A stretch of 64,000 nt of DNA from Acidobacteriota bacterium (GCA_003222395.1 QHWB01000035.1:186001-250000), one strand, 5' to 3'; positions 44,891 through 53,699 are shown, numbered from the stretch's first letter. Program-made: numbers and translations. The notes: generated by a model not told the origin, from the sequence alone.

Positions 44891-45654
44891 ACCGCCATTT
44901 CACCGAAGAAGAACTGACGCTCTACTACTACGGCGAGGCGCGGCGCCGCGAGGACATCGATGCCCACCTCGGAACGTGCGCGGCGTGCGCCACGACGTAT
45001 AAGGAGATCGCGGCGACGCTCGCCATGATCGCGACGCCCGACGCGCCGGCGCGCGGCGAGCAGTACGGCCTCGAAGTATGGCAGCGCATCCGCCACAAGC
45101 TGCCGGAGCAGAACGCACCGTGGTGGACGCCGTGGATTCGCAGCGATCGCCTGGCGTGGGCCGCCGTCGCGGCAACGATCGTCGTCGCCGCGTTCGTGGC
45201 GGGGCGCGTATGGGAACGGCAGCCGGCATCGCCGGCGGTACCGACAGCGGCGGAGGCGACGCGAAGCGCGCCGTCGGCCGAAGTCACGCGCCGCATCCTG
45301 CTGACGTCGGTCGCGGACCATCTCGATCGATCGGAACGGCTGCTCATCGACATCATGAACACACCCGATCGGAGCGATATCGCGACCGAGCAGGCGTGGG
45401 CGGACGATCTGCTGACGACGAGCCGGCTCTACCGGCAGGATGCGATCGATGCGGGCGAGCAATCGGTGGCCACCGTGCTCGACGATCTCGAGCGAAGCCT
45501 CATCGAGATCGTGCACAGCCCGTCGCGCATCAGCGCGGCCGATCTGGAACAGATTCGGCGACGCATCGATGCGGCGGCGCTGCTCTTCAAGGTCCGGGTG
45601 CTCGGCGACGAACTGCGTCAGCGCGACGCGGCGCCGACACGACAAATCAGTTAA
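44887..45654 (+). CDS. Anti-sigma factor with zinc-finger N-terminus
   Basis: A 255-residue membrane anti-sigma factor. The N-terminal HxxxCxxC is in DAHLGTCAACATTYKEIAAT (residues 26-33), as in ZAS-type anti-sigma factors. One membrane segment is visible at about residues 92-107 (WAAVAATIVVAAFVAG). The periplasmic part is helical and charged (VADHLDRSERLLIDIMNTPD, LDDLERSLIEIVHSPSRISA) and may sense a partner. It overlaps the sigma gene by 4 nt and is followed after 5 nt by a HEAT protein, so all are one operon. Confidence 0.88.
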   Translation: MNRHFTEEELTLYYYGEARRREDIDAHLGTCAACATTYKEIAATLAMIATPDAPARGEQYGLEVWQRIRHKLPEQNAPWWTPWIRSDRLAWAAVAATIVVAAFVAGRVWERQPASPAVPTAAEATRSAPSAEVTRRILLTSVADHLDRSERLLIDIMNTPDRSDIATEQAWADDLLTTSRLYRQDAIDAGEQSVATVLDDLERSLIEIVHSPSRISAADLEQIRRRIDAAALLFKVRVLGDELRQRDAAPTRQIS

Positions 45655-45659
45655 CCACC

Positions 45660-47144
45660 ATGGATATCAAACATATGTTTGCAACGACATTGCTTCTCTC
45701 CGGCGTCTTCGCCGTCAATGCGACCGCCGCCATCGATGCGGGCGTTCTGCGACGTTCTGTTCTAGATACGCGCGAGCGCAGCGCCTGCGGCCCGAGCGAG
45801 CGCGAATGCGCGAGCGAGGCGGCGGGGCCCCCAGCGCGCGGTTTGTGCGCGCTGGGGTGCCCGAGCGGGGGTGGGGCCCCGCGAGCAATTGAATATGTTC
45901 CGAGCGCGTCAGCGCGTGGCAGCCTTGAGCCGTTGCGAGGCGCGCATGCGCCGAGCAACAGCGGTGGGGGTGGGGCCCCCACCGCAATGGAGAAAGATGG
46001 GGCTCCACGCGAATTAGAAAACGACGATCAGGCTGACGATCTCCTCGAACGAGCCCGCGATCTCATGGAGGAGGGGCGCTTCGAACGCGCTATCGAAAGC
46101 TTGAACCGCGTCATCGAGATGAAGGCGAGCACGCGGACCGACGCCGCGCTCTACTGGAAGGCGTACAGCCTCGCCAAGCTCGGACAGCAGGCTGACGCGC
46201 TGAAGACGGTCACCGACCTCTACGAGAAGTTCGGGAACAGCCGGTGGCTGAAGGAAGCCAAGGCGCTGGAGGTGGAGATTCGGCAGGCGTCGGGTCAACC
46301 GGTGCGACCCGAATCGCAGAACGACGACGACCTCAAGCTGTACGCGCTTCGCGGGCTGATGAACAGCGACCCCGATCAGGCGCTGCCGATCATCGAGAAG
46401 ATCCTGTCCGGCACCGATTCGCCGAAAGTGAAGGAACGCGCGCTGTTCGTCCTGAGCCAGAGCCACTCGCCGCGCGCGCGCGACATCATCGCCAACGCAG
46501 CCAAGGGAAGCGTGAATCCCGATCTGCAGCTGAAGGCGATCCATTACCTCGGCATCATGGGCGGACCGGAAAATCGTCAGGTGCTGGTCGAGGCTTACGG
46601 CTCGTCGAAAGACCCGGCCGTGAAGCGGTCCATTCTGCGAAGCTACGGAATCGCCGGCGACCGCGAGCGGCTGCTCTCGATCGCGAAAGGGGAAACCGAT
46701 CCCGCTCTGCGGGGCGAAGCGGTACATCAGCTCGGCATCGTGCACGCGGGCGCCGAATTGTCGCAGCTGTATCAGACCGAATCGTCCGCCGAGGTGAAGA
46801 AGCGGATCCTCCAGGCGATGTTCATCGGCGGCGACGCCGACAAGTTGATCGAGCTCGCGAAGGGCGAGCGCGATCCGGAACTTCGCAAGACGGCGATCCA
46901 CAACCTCGGGCTGATGAAGCGCGCGGGAACGACGGAAGCGCTGACGTCGATCTACGCGTCGGATACGTCGCCCGACGTGAAGAAGGCGGTCATCAACGCG
47001 CTGTTCCTGCAGCAGAACGCAACCGCGCTCGTCACCCTGGCGCGTGCCGAGAAAAACACCGAATTGAAGAAGGAGATCGTCCAGAAGCTCTCGGTGATGA
47101 AATCGAAGGAAGCGACTGACTATCTGCTGGAGCTGCTCAAATGA
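45660..47144 (+). CDS. Secreted TPR/HEAT-repeat protein with a repeat-derived insert
   Basis: A 494-residue exported protein. ATG 45660 opens a signal peptide (MDIKHMFATTLLLSGVFAVN). Residues about 31-120 are encoded by a 270-bp family-2 element (45751-46020) in reverse orientation, giving a Gly/Pro/Cys/Arg-rich stretch (SACGPSERECASEAAGPP..). A TPR-like region (about 125-210: LMEEGRFERAIESLNRVIEM) and an armadillo/HEAT array (about 225-494: LKAIHYLGIMGGPENRQVLV, LRKTAIHNLGLMKRAGTTEA) follow. Repeat proteins behind sigma/anti-sigma pairs are common in Acidobacteria; function unknown. The stop overlaps the next gene by 4 nt. Confidence 0.85.
   Translation: MDIKHMFATTLLLSGVFAVNATAAIDAGVLRRSVLDTRERSACGPSERECASEAAGPPARGLCALGCPSGGGAPRAIEYVPSASARGSLEPLRGAHAPSNSGGGGAPTAMEKDGAPRELENDDQADDLLERARDLMEEGRFERAIESLNRVIEMKASTRTDAALYWKAYSLAKLGQQADALKTVTDLYEKFGNSRWLKEAKALEVEIRQASGQPVRPESQNDDDLKLYALRGLMNSDPDQALPIIEKILSGTDSPKVKERALFVLSQSHSPRARDIIANAAKGSVNPDLQLKAIHYLGIMGGPENRQVLVEAYGSSKDPAVKRSILRSYGIAGDRERLLSIAKGETDPALRGEAVHQLGIVHAGAELSQLYQTESSAEVKKRILQAMFIGGDADKLIELAKGERDPELRKTAIHNLGLMKRAGTTEALTSIYASDTSPDVKKAVINALFLQQNATALVTLARAEKNTELKKEIVQKLSVMKSKEATDYLLELLK
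45751..46020 (-). repeat. Family-2 dispersed element, copy C (in frame inside a gene)
   Basis: The longest copy, 270 bp, in reverse orientation relative to copies A, B and D. It begins GACGTTCTGTTCTAGATACG, the reverse complement of the shared right end. It contains GCCTTGAGCCGTTGCGAGGC and GTGGGGGTGGGGCCCCCACC and ends with GAATTAGAAA, which matches the left end of copy D (TTTCTTACTCGCG). The length is a multiple of three and no stop falls in the host frame. It also carries about 100 bp not in copies B and D. Confidence 0.85.
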
Positions 47145-48010
47145 ATCGCCGCCTGCTGGTTGCTGGTTGCTGGTTGCTGACGTTCGCGCCGGCATCGCCG
47201 GCGGCCGCGCAGGACCTCGATGCCCAGATGCGCGCAGCCGCCGCGCCCGGCGCCGTCACGTGGGTCGGCTATCGACTGCCGATGGTGGCCGGGCCGCGTC
47301 ACATGTGCTGCTACGACTCGATTGCCGACGCGGGCGCCTGCTGCGGCATGTGCCGGCTCGAGGGCGGCAGCGGCGTGATATTGAGCACCGGGACGACCGG
47401 CAGCGCGCCGTCGCGCGGCTCGCGCATCGTGCTCGAGCCGCCGACCGAGTTCCTCGTCCTCGCGCGGATCGAGAACGGATCGGTCACGCGGGTGCGGACG
47501 TTCACGCCCGACTGCGATCTCGATAGCAGCGGCGCCACGCTCGTCTGGTTGAAGGACGTGAGGCCGGACGACAGCGTGACGTGGCTCGCGTCGCTGGTCG
47601 CCCGAACCGCCCAGGACAACGAGTGGACCAGGCGCGTCGCGGATCCGGCGCTCACAGGTCTGTCGCTGCAGCCGGGCGACCGCGCGGTCGACACGTTGAT
47701 CGGGTTCGCGCGCGCGCACGCGATCGCCCACCTTCGAGGCCAGGCGCTCTTCTGGCTGGCGCAGCGCGCCGGTCAGCAGGCCGTCGCCACGATCGCCAAC
47801 GCGATCGACGCCGATCCCGAGACGGAAGTCAAGAAGCGGGCGGTGTTCGCCCTGAGCCAGCTGCCGAAGGACGAAGGTGTGCCGAGGCTGATCGACGTCG
47901 CGCGCAACAACCGCAACCCGGAGGTTCGGAAGCAGGCGTTCTTCTGGCTCGGTCAGTCGAAGGACCCGCGCGCGGTGCAGTTTTTCGAGGAAATTCTGCT
48001 CAGGAAATAG
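47141..48010 (+). CDS. Secreted HEAT-repeat protein
   Basis: A 289-residue exported protein in the sigma/anti-sigma operon, overlapping the previous gene by 4 nt (ATGA). The signal peptide is MNRRLLVAGCWLLTFAPASPA, coded partly by a TGGTTGC tandem repeat at 47153-47178. A cysteine cluster follows (RHMCCYDS, GACCGMCRLEGG), and the C-terminal 120 residues are HEAT-like (RGQALFWLAQRAGQQAVATI, VRKQAFFWLGQSKDPRAVQF). The six cysteines may form disulfides or bind metal. The 3' end overlaps the convergent LeuA-family gene by 11 nt. Confidence 0.85.
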   Translation: MNRRLLVAGCWLLTFAPASPAAAQDLDAQMRAAAAPGAVTWVGYRLPMVAGPRHMCCYDSIADAGACCGMCRLEGGSGVILSTGTTGSAPSRGSRIVLEPPTEFLVLARIENGSVTRVRTFTPDCDLDSSGATLVWLKDVRPDDSVTWLASLVARTAQDNEWTRRVADPALTGLSLQPGDRAVDTLIGFARAHAIAHLRGQALFWLAQRAGQQAVATIANAIDADPETEVKKRAVFALSQLPKDEGVPRLIDVARNNRNPEVRKQAFFWLGQSKDPRAVQFFEEILLRK

Positions 48011-49238
48011 CTCGTAGTTTCGTGTCGTCGATAATCGTCTGAATCTGATCGTGCGTGAGCGTGCGGTTCGATGCCTTTGCGGCAGCGAACACGCGATCGA
48101 CGATTTCATCGGTCGCCGGCAGGCCGCGCTTCTCCAGCCAGAACACGACGTTCGATCGCCCCGACATCGGGCCGACTTCGATCTCCTGCTCGCGGCCGAC
48201 CATGCTGGCGGGAACGGCGGCGTAGACCGCGTCCATCAGCCCGCGATCGCCTTTGTGGAACGCCTTCACGACCGCGGCCGCGTGCACGCCGGTCGCGGTG
48301 CGGAACGCATCGGCGCCGATCACCGGATAGTTCGGGGCAATGCGCACGTCGCAGGCGCGGGCGACCGCGCGGCAATACGCCGGCAGCTTCGTGAGATCGC
48401 GATCGATGTACCCCATCATCGCGAGGTTCACCATCAGCAGATCGATTGGCGTGTTGCCGCATCGCTCGCCGATGCCGAGCGCGGCGCCGTGCAGCCGCGT
48501 CGCGCCCGCCTCGAGCGCCGCGATGCTCGACGCAACGCCGAAGCCGCGGTCGCGGTGGCCGTGCCAGTCGATTCCGACGGCGACGCCGAGCTCGTCGATG
48601 ATCGATTTCACGTAGCGGACGACAGCCGTCGCGCCGTGCGCGGTCGCGTGGCCAACCGTGTCGGCGACACACACGCGCTTGACGCCGGCGCGAATTGCGG
48701 TGGTGTACAGCACCTTCAGCGAATTCGGATCGGCGCGTGTCGTGTCCTCCGTCACGTACATCGTCGTGAGCCCCTCTTTCGCCGCGAACGTCAGCGCGTC
48801 GTCGGTGCACTTCTGCAGGAACTCGATCGACCACCCTTCCGCGTACTGGCGAATCGGGCTGGAGCCGATGAACGCGCAGCATTCGATGGCGACGCCGGTC
48901 CTCTGCTGGATTTCGGCGATCGGTTTGATGTCGCCGATCATCGTGCGGGCGGCGCAGTTCGCCGAGATCTTCAGACGCGCCTCGCCGATCGCGCGCGCGA
49001 GCCGCTCGACGTCCTTGGCGACTTTCGGTCCCGCGCCGGGCAGCCCGATGTCGGCCGTGTCGATGCCCAGCGCCGCCATGTGGTGCAGGATCCCGATCTT
49101 CTCGTCGATGCTCGGATGGCGGACCGACGGCGACTGCAGTCCGTCACGCAGCGTCTCGTCGTCGAGCATCGCGACACGGTTCGCGCCGGCGGCGTCGTCG
49201 TTCCAGTCGAAGATCAGCGGATGGGGCGCAATGCGCAA
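48000..49238 (-). CDS. LeuA-family (2-isopropylmalate/homocitrate/citramalate synthase-like) enzyme
   Basis: A 412-residue HMGL/LeuA-superfamily enzyme. The catalytic N-terminal motif is MLDDETLRDGLQSPSV and the metal HxH motif is GIDWHGHRDRGFGVASSIA; GERCGNTPIDLLMVNLAM matches the GNxxxE-type region. It has only the catalytic barrel and lid, without the leucine-binding regulatory domain of classical LeuA. The TTG start (49236-49238) has AAAGGTGAT upstream. It could make 2-isopropylmalate, citramalate or homocitrate; a second, closer LeuA relative lies at 59.4 kb, so this one may serve another pathway. Confidence 0.82.
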   Translation of the reverse strand: MRIAPHPLIFDWNDDAAGANRVAMLDDETLRDGLQSPSVRHPSIDEKIGILHHMAALGIDTADIGLPGAGPKVAKDVERLARAIGEARLKISANCAARTMIGDIKPIAEIQQRTGVAIECCAFIGSSPIRQYAEGWSIEFLQKCTDDALTFAAKEGLTTMYVTEDTTRADPNSLKVLYTTAIRAGVKRVCVADTVGHATAHGATAVVRYVKSIIDELGVAVGIDWHGHRDRGFGVASSIAALEAGATRLHGAALGIGERCGNTPIDLLMVNLAMMGYIDRDLTKLPAYCRAVARACDVRIAPNYPVIGADAFRTATGVHAAAVVKAFHKGDRGLMDAVYAAVPASMVGREQEIEVGPMSGRSNVVFWLEKRGLPATDEIVDRVFAAAKASNRTLTHDQIQTIIDDTKLRAIS

Positions 49239-49242
49239 CGGA

Positions 49243-49539
49243 TCACCTTTCGCTGAAGGACGGTTGGGACGTCCGCGACGCGAACGCGACGGCGACGAGA
49301 CCTGTTAACACGATCGCGGCCGCCGAGGCGGATGCGATCCAGAGCCCGCGTGCGACCGCCGGACGCATCCACTCGTCCATGCCGAGGTAGCCGGCGCCGC
49401 TGCGTGCCGCCTGAACGGCGGCGGAGAGATACGCGCGTCCGGCGACGACGATCACGTGGTCAAAGACCACGTTCCAGACGATCACCGCCCAGGCAATCCA
49501 GAGCGCCCGGGCGAGGCGCGTCGCACGCGCAGACTCCAT
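49243..49539 (-). CDS. Small membrane protein of unknown function
   Basis: A 98-residue protein with two hydrophobic segments: ALWIAWAVIVWNVVFDHVIV (about 12-31) and GLWIASASAAAIVLTGLVAV (about 65-84). It ends 4 nt before the LeuA-family gene starts, so the two are likely co-transcribed. I do not recognise a family. Similar small membrane proteins are often annotated only as hypothetical in Acidobacteria. Confidence 0.65.
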   Translation of the reverse strand: MESARATRLARALWIAWAVIVWNVVFDHVIVVAGRAYLSAAVQAARSGAGYLGMDEWMRPAVARGLWIASASAAAIVLTGLVAVAFASRTSQPSFSER

Positions 49540-49566
49540 ATATTTCCGATTATCTCATGCGAATCA

Positions 49567-49866
49567 CGCTCGGCTGAAAGCCTCGCGCTACCCGACCGAG
49601 CGAGGTGTCGCCGACCGAACGAGGTGTAGCGCGAGCCTTCAGGCGAGCGCGGCTACCGAGCGAGATGTAGCGCGAGCCTTTCAGGCGAGCGCGGCTACCG
49701 AGCGAGATGTAGCGCGAGCCTTTCAGGCGAGCGCGGCTACCCAGCGAGATGTAGCGCGAGCCTTTCAGGCGAGCGCGGCTACCCAGCGAGATGTAGCGCG
49801 AGCCTTTCAGGCGAGCGCGGCTACCGAGCGAGATGTAGCGCGAGCCTTTCAGGCGAGCGCGGCTAC
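49567..49866. repeat. Family-1 mini-hairpin array, 42-bp period
   Basis: An inverted copy (49567-49591) is followed by six direct copies between 49625 and 49866 at a regular 42-bp spacing. The unit is GCGCGAGCCTTTCAGGCGAG, then CGCGGCTAC[C/C]GAGCGAGATGTA. The first unit lacks one T of the loop. The last unit's GGCTAC gives the TAG stop of the minus-strand zinc-ribbon gene. The outer stem here is four base pairs (GCGC/GCGC) around the GA/GA mismatch. Confidence 0.9.
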
Positions 49867-50144
49867 CGCCGTCTCGCGTATGCCCGCAGCGCGACAATGA
49901 CGACGGCGACGGCGACCGCGGCCGCTGTCACGTAGCGCGGCGTGTCGCCGGCCGGCAGACGACCCATGAACAACGCAAGCGCGACCAGCAGTGCGAGCGC
50001 GAGGACCGTCGCGACCAGGCCCGATCGGGAGCGGCTGCGCGTCAGCGGCGCCGGCTGATATTTCGCCTCGGTAGTCGCGGTACCGCAGCGATAGCAGATG
50101 AGCGCCTTGTCGGCGATCTGTGCACCGCAGTTTCGGCATTGCAT
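49863..50144 (-). CDS. Zinc-ribbon membrane protein
   Basis: A 93-residue protein with an N-terminal zinc ribbon (MQCRNCGAQIADKALICYRC, CxxC..CxxC) and two C-terminal membrane segments (LVATVLALALLVALALFMG and YVTAAAVAVAVVIVALRAY). The start overlaps the permease stop (TGATG), so it is translated with the metal transporter genes. Its stop falls at the edge of the family-1 array. A regulatory or assembly role beside a metal transporter is an inference from position. Confidence 0.75.
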   Translation of the reverse strand: MQCRNCGAQIADKALICYRCGTATTEAKYQPAPLTRSRSRSGLVATVLALALLVALALFMGRLPAGDTPRYVTAAAVAVAVVIVALRAYARRR

Positions 50145-51028
50145 CAGCGGCCGTGCGCGCGGTCGCGGTAGTTCATCTGATGCATATCGGCCGGCGCGTG
50201 GCGCTGAATCATCGGGCGCACGGCAGCCATGATAATCAGAACGAGACCGAAGGTGCATACGATCGTCGCGCCGGTCGGCAGATCGAGGCGCAGCGACAAG
50301 TACACACCGAGCGCGGAGACGACCGTGCCCATCGTCCAGCCGATCGCCAGGCGGCGGCCGATCGAGTCGGCATACAGCATCGCCGCGACCGACGGCACGA
50401 TGAGATAGCAGAACACGAGCAGCACGCCCGCAATCGCCACCGACGAGGTCACGACGAAGCCGAACGACGCGTAGAACAGGAAGTCCCAGAACTTGATCGA
50501 GATCCCCTCGGCCTCCGCGCGATGCGGCGCCATGGAGATGGCGAGGAACTTCTGCCGGAAGACGTAGTGGAACAGCCCGATCGCGCCGTAGAGAGCGGCG
50601 GTCTTGCCGACCTCCTGCCACGAGACCGCGAGGATGTTGCCGACCAGCATGTCCTTCAGGTGCTCGCTCTCGGAGGTCGCCTTGCTCATCGCGAGAATCG
50701 CCGCCGCCGACGCGACGGCGTAGCAGATGCCGATAATCGCTTCCTGCGGAATCCGCGCGTGCTTCGCGCGGATCGTCGAGAAGATCAAGGCGCCGAGGAA
50801 CGTGAACGCAAGGCTGATCCAGTAGACGACCGGCGCGTGCGGATCGCCGCCGGTGATCGGCATCAGGAGCGCGATCGTCGCGCCGAGCGCGGCGATCTGG
50901 GCCAGCGAGAGGTCGACGAAGATCACGCCGCGCTCGACGACGTGGACGCCGAGGTACGCGTGAATGCCGGTGAGAATGAGGCTGGCGACGAACGGCGCCG
51001 CCAGGAAGTGCAGCATCGCTGTATCCAT
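50144..51028 (-). CDS. Metal ABC transporter permease (ZnuB/MntB type)
   Basis: A 294-residue inner-membrane permease of the ABC-3 family, with seven to nine hydrophobic segments. Family features include GVHVVERGVIFVDLSLAQIA (N-terminal helix pair), FYASFGFVVTSSVAIAGVLL and YLIVPSVAAMLYADSIGRRL, the last being the coupling segment. It follows the binding-protein gene after 5 nt. The partner ATPase is not in this operon or elsewhere in the window. Zinc or manganese is the expected substrate. Confidence 0.92.
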   Translation of the reverse strand: MDTAMLHFLAAPFVASLILTGIHAYLGVHVVERGVIFVDLSLAQIAALGATIALLMPITGGDPHAPVVYWISLAFTFLGALIFSTIRAKHARIPQEAIIGICYAVASAAAILAMSKATSESEHLKDMLVGNILAVSWQEVGKTAALYGAIGLFHYVFRQKFLAISMAPHRAEAEGISIKFWDFLFYASFGFVVTSSVAIAGVLLVFCYLIVPSVAAMLYADSIGRRLAIGWTMGTVVSALGVYLSLRLDLPTGATIVCTFGLVLIIMAAVRPMIQRHAPADMHQMNYRDRAHGR

Positions 51029-51033
51029 CGGCG

Positions 51034-51969
51034 CTACTTCCCGGCCCCGGTTTTCCTGATTGCGTCGACGAGGAGGTTGATGTCGTAGTCGAACAGCTTG
51101 AAGTAGTCGATCACTTCCTTCACGCCGCCGACCGACGGCGGCATCACGAGCACGATCGCGCCCGTGTCGCGTCCAATCGCGTTCGGTGTCTTCAGGTCGA
51201 AGTACGGCTCGACCAGAACGATCTTCACGTTCTGCCGCTTCATCTCGTTGATCAGATCCAGCGTGTGCTGCGGCGACGGCGGGATGCCCGGCCGCGGCTC
51301 GACGTATCCCATGATGTCGAGGCCGAACCGCTCGGCGAAGTTCGGGAACGAACGGTGATACGTCGCGACCTTGGTTCCCTTGTAGGGCGCCATCTTCGCG
51401 AGCCAGCCTTTCTCCGCCGCGTCGAGCCGCGTGGTGAAGTCGGCCAGCCGCTGCTCGAAATACGCGCGGTCGTTCGGCCGGAACTGCGAGAACTTGTCGG
51501 CGATGTCCTTGGCGATCCGCTTTCCGTTCTCGGGATCGAGCCAGTAGTGCGGATTGCCGAGCGGATGGACGTCGCCCATCGCGCGCGTAATCTGTCCCGT
51601 CGGTATCTCGAGAATCCGCGCGCTCAGCGACGCGTCGAGGTACCCGTCGGCGCCCACCTGGATTTTCGAGTTGCGACTCTGCTGGATGAGCGGCGGCAGC
51701 CAGCCGATCTCCAGCTCCTTGCCGACGACAATCAGGACCTCCGCTTTCATCAGCTTCAGGATGAAGCTCGGTTTCGCCTCGACGAAGTGCGGATCCTGAT
51801 AACCGCGGGCGATCGCCTCGATTGAAATGCGATCGCCGCCGACTTCACGCCCGATCGAGGCGAGATCTTCGGTCGTGGCGACGACGTTGAGCTTGCCCTG
51901 CGCGAACGCCGCTGTGGCCGCGAACACGATGGCGGGCGCGAGCGCCGCGAGGCGGATGGCGATCTTCAT
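51034..51969 (-). CDS. Metal ABC transporter substrate-binding protein (ZnuA-like)
   Basis: A 311-residue periplasmic metal-binding protein of cluster A-I. The signal peptide is residues 1-23 (MKIAIRLAALAPAIVFAATA). Probable metal ligands are His61 in GYQDPHFVEAKPS, the histidine in HPLGNPHYWLDPENG, the histidine of VATYHRSFPNFAERFGLDIM, and the acidic residue in VLVEPYFDLK. There is no long His-rich loop of the kind found in many ZnuA proteins. AGGTG precedes the ATG at 51967-51969. It lies 8 nt after the porin-like gene and 5 nt before the permease gene. Confidence 0.92.
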   Translation of the reverse strand: MKIAIRLAALAPAIVFAATAAFAQGKLNVVATTEDLASIGREVGGDRISIEAIARGYQDPHFVEAKPSFILKLMKAEVLIVVGKELEIGWLPPLIQQSRNSKIQVGADGYLDASLSARILEIPTGQITRAMGDVHPLGNPHYWLDPENGKRIAKDIADKFSQFRPNDRAYFEQRLADFTTRLDAAEKGWLAKMAPYKGTKVATYHRSFPNFAERFGLDIMGYVEPRPGIPPSPQHTLDLINEMKRQNVKIVLVEPYFDLKTPNAIGRDTGAIVLVMPPSVGGVKEVIDYFKLFDYDINLLVDAIRKTGAGK

Positions 51970-51977
51970 AAGCACAC

Positions 51978-53333
51978 CTAGAACGGATGCGCGCCGTGCG
52001 CGCCGATGGAGAACTGGAACTGAAACAGGAATTCGTCCGCAGCGGAGCCGAGCGCGTAGTTGGTGCGCCGGTATTGCCCGCGAATCTGGCTGAACTCGCT
52101 CGGCCAGTACGTGAGGATCAACGACCCGCCCGTATCGAGCAGCGACGCGTCGGTCGCGCGGTCGCTGCGGTCGTACCGCGCGCCCACGAACCAGCGCCGC
52201 CCGAACTGATAATCGCCGGAGATGTACATGCCCACGCCGCTCTGCAGGCCGTCCTCCTGATCGCGGCGGCTCCATATCCATTCCGTCCGGCCCACGAAGG
52301 AGTGATAGATCGATCGCTGCAGCGGCCGCCAGCGGAACGTCGCGTCGACGCCGTATAACTGAGTAACCCGCGACCCGAGGTCCGGCGACGCGCTGTCGAA
52401 CAGCAATCCATTATGACCGCGCGAATACGACGCGCCGAGATCGATGTTGCTGTTCTCGGTGATGTCCTGGTACGCGCGCAGATGTCCGACGTAACTCAGC
52501 TCGCTGCGCCGCGTCGTCTGGAACAGCGGGCTTCCCTCAGCGCCGGAATCGCCGCGGAAGACCTGTCCCGTCGCTTCGAGGAACAGCCACGGATTCGGAA
52601 TCAGACGCGCGACCGAAAACCCCGCGTCGCTGATGCCGTCTTCACCGCCGACGAGGTTGTAATTGACGATCGGTCGATCGGTCCACGGCAGCACGTGGTT
52701 GTGCAGCGAGTTGACCTTGCCGAAGGCCGCCCGCATCCTGCCGACCCTCGTGAGCAGTCCGCCCGGCAGCGACGTGAACGTGACGTAACCCTCCTCGACG
52801 CTCACGCCTTCTTCGCCGAACGACAGGAAGAAATCGGCGCGCGCGTACGGATCGACGACGGCCTGAAAGCTCGCTTCCGATTCGTGCATCTGCAGCGGGA
52901 ACGGATGATTGCTGCCGAGCGCGAACGGATCGGGCTGGACCGAATTCGTCCCGGCTGCGCCGAGGAAGTCGCCAATCACCGCCATGTCTGGGTTGAAGAT
53001 TTTCGATGCCGCGGCTGCGCCGCCGTAGACGGGCAGCGCGCCTGCCGGCCCGCCCGCGCCTTCCGCCCCAGGCGGCACCTGCGCCGTCGGCTGCGCCGGC
53101 GCCGCTGCTACCGGAGGCGGGGTCTCCGCGGCGGGCGGCGGACCGCCGCCGAGCTTCGCTTCGAGCGCCGTCAGCCGCTGGTCGTACTGTTGCTTCAGCG
53201 CGTCGAACTCTCGACGCAGCTGGTCGATCTGCTGCTGAATCGATTGCGCGTTGTCCTGCGCATGCGCCGCCGATGGTTCCAGAACAAGACCACCCGCCAC
53301 CACCGATGCGCAGACGAGACGCATGGGTCGCAT
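51978..53333 (-). CDS. Outer-membrane porin-like protein with N-terminal coiled coil
   Basis: A 451-residue outer-membrane protein. A signal peptide (to about residue 25) is followed by a heptad-rich coiled coil (SIQQQIDQLRREFDALKQQY, about 30-62) and a Pro/Ala-rich linker, then a barrel-like region (about 110-451) with GYVTFTSLPGGLLTRVGRMR and WFVGARYDRSDRATDASLLD. It ends in HPF. The coiled coil resembles those that trimerise or contact peptidoglycan in other porins. It heads the metal-transport operon, so it may let metal or a metal chelate through the outer membrane. Confidence 0.83.
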   Translation of the reverse strand: MRPMRLVCASVVAGGLVLEPSAAHAQDNAQSIQQQIDQLRREFDALKQQYDQRLTALEAKLGGGPPPAAETPPPVAAAPAQPTAQVPPGAEGAGGPAGALPVYGGAAAASKIFNPDMAVIGDFLGAAGTNSVQPDPFALGSNHPFPLQMHESEASFQAVVDPYARADFFLSFGEEGVSVEEGYVTFTSLPGGLLTRVGRMRAAFGKVNSLHNHVLPWTDRPIVNYNLVGGEDGISDAGFSVARLIPNPWLFLEATGQVFRGDSGAEGSPLFQTTRRSELSYVGHLRAYQDITENSNIDLGASYSRGHNGLLFDSASPDLGSRVTQLYGVDATFRWRPLQRSIYHSFVGRTEWIWSRRDQEDGLQSGVGMYISGDYQFGRRWFVGARYDRSDRATDASLLDTGGSLILTYWPSEFSQIRGQYRRTNYALGSAADEFLFQFQFSIGAHGAHPF

Positions 53334-53381
53334 CGTTTTCCTCCCGTGTCGAGCCGCGTGTTGTCTTCGGGAAAGCTGCGG

Positions 53382-53678
53382 TTACAGCGCGGCGGGAGGC
53401 GATCGACCGGTCGTCCGGACGCCGAGGAGCATTTCGCGGAAGACGATCTCGTCGGGCACCGCGGAGCCGGCGTCGGCCAGCGCCCACACGTCGAGGCTCA
53501 TCGTCGGATTCGGATCCGATCCGACGACGCTCGACGTGCACGCCGTGCAGTGCTGCGGCGTCTTGAGCTCGCACGAGAGATCGTGGTGCTCGAACGGCGC
53601 GGTGAGCAGGAAGATGGCGTAGAGCGCCATCCAGAAGACGTCGAGGCGCCGGCGGCGATCTTTCATTGCGCCCAGCAT
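53382..53678 (-). CDS. Small membrane-anchored cysteine/histidine protein
   Basis: A 98-residue protein of unknown family. One hydrophobic segment (LDVFWMALYAIFLLTAPF) is followed by a potential metal site, FEHHDLSCELKTPQHCTACT, with three His and three Cys in 20 residues. It lies 48 nt upstream of the porin of the metal-transport operon and in the same direction, which makes a metal-linked role reasonable. Start is ATG 53676-53678 or 53664-53666. Confidence 0.65.
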   Translation of the reverse strand: MLGAMKDRRRRLDVFWMALYAIFLLTAPFEHHDLSCELKTPQHCTACTSSVVGSDPNPTMSLDVWALADAGSAVPDEIVFREMLLGVRTTGRSPPAAL

Positions 53679-53699
53679 GTCATTCGATGATATGCGCGA

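Noticed and set aside
49550-49897. Minus-strand open frame with repeated RARLKGSRYISLGS peptides
   Set aside because: It is a translation of the family-1 array and has no independent coding signal.
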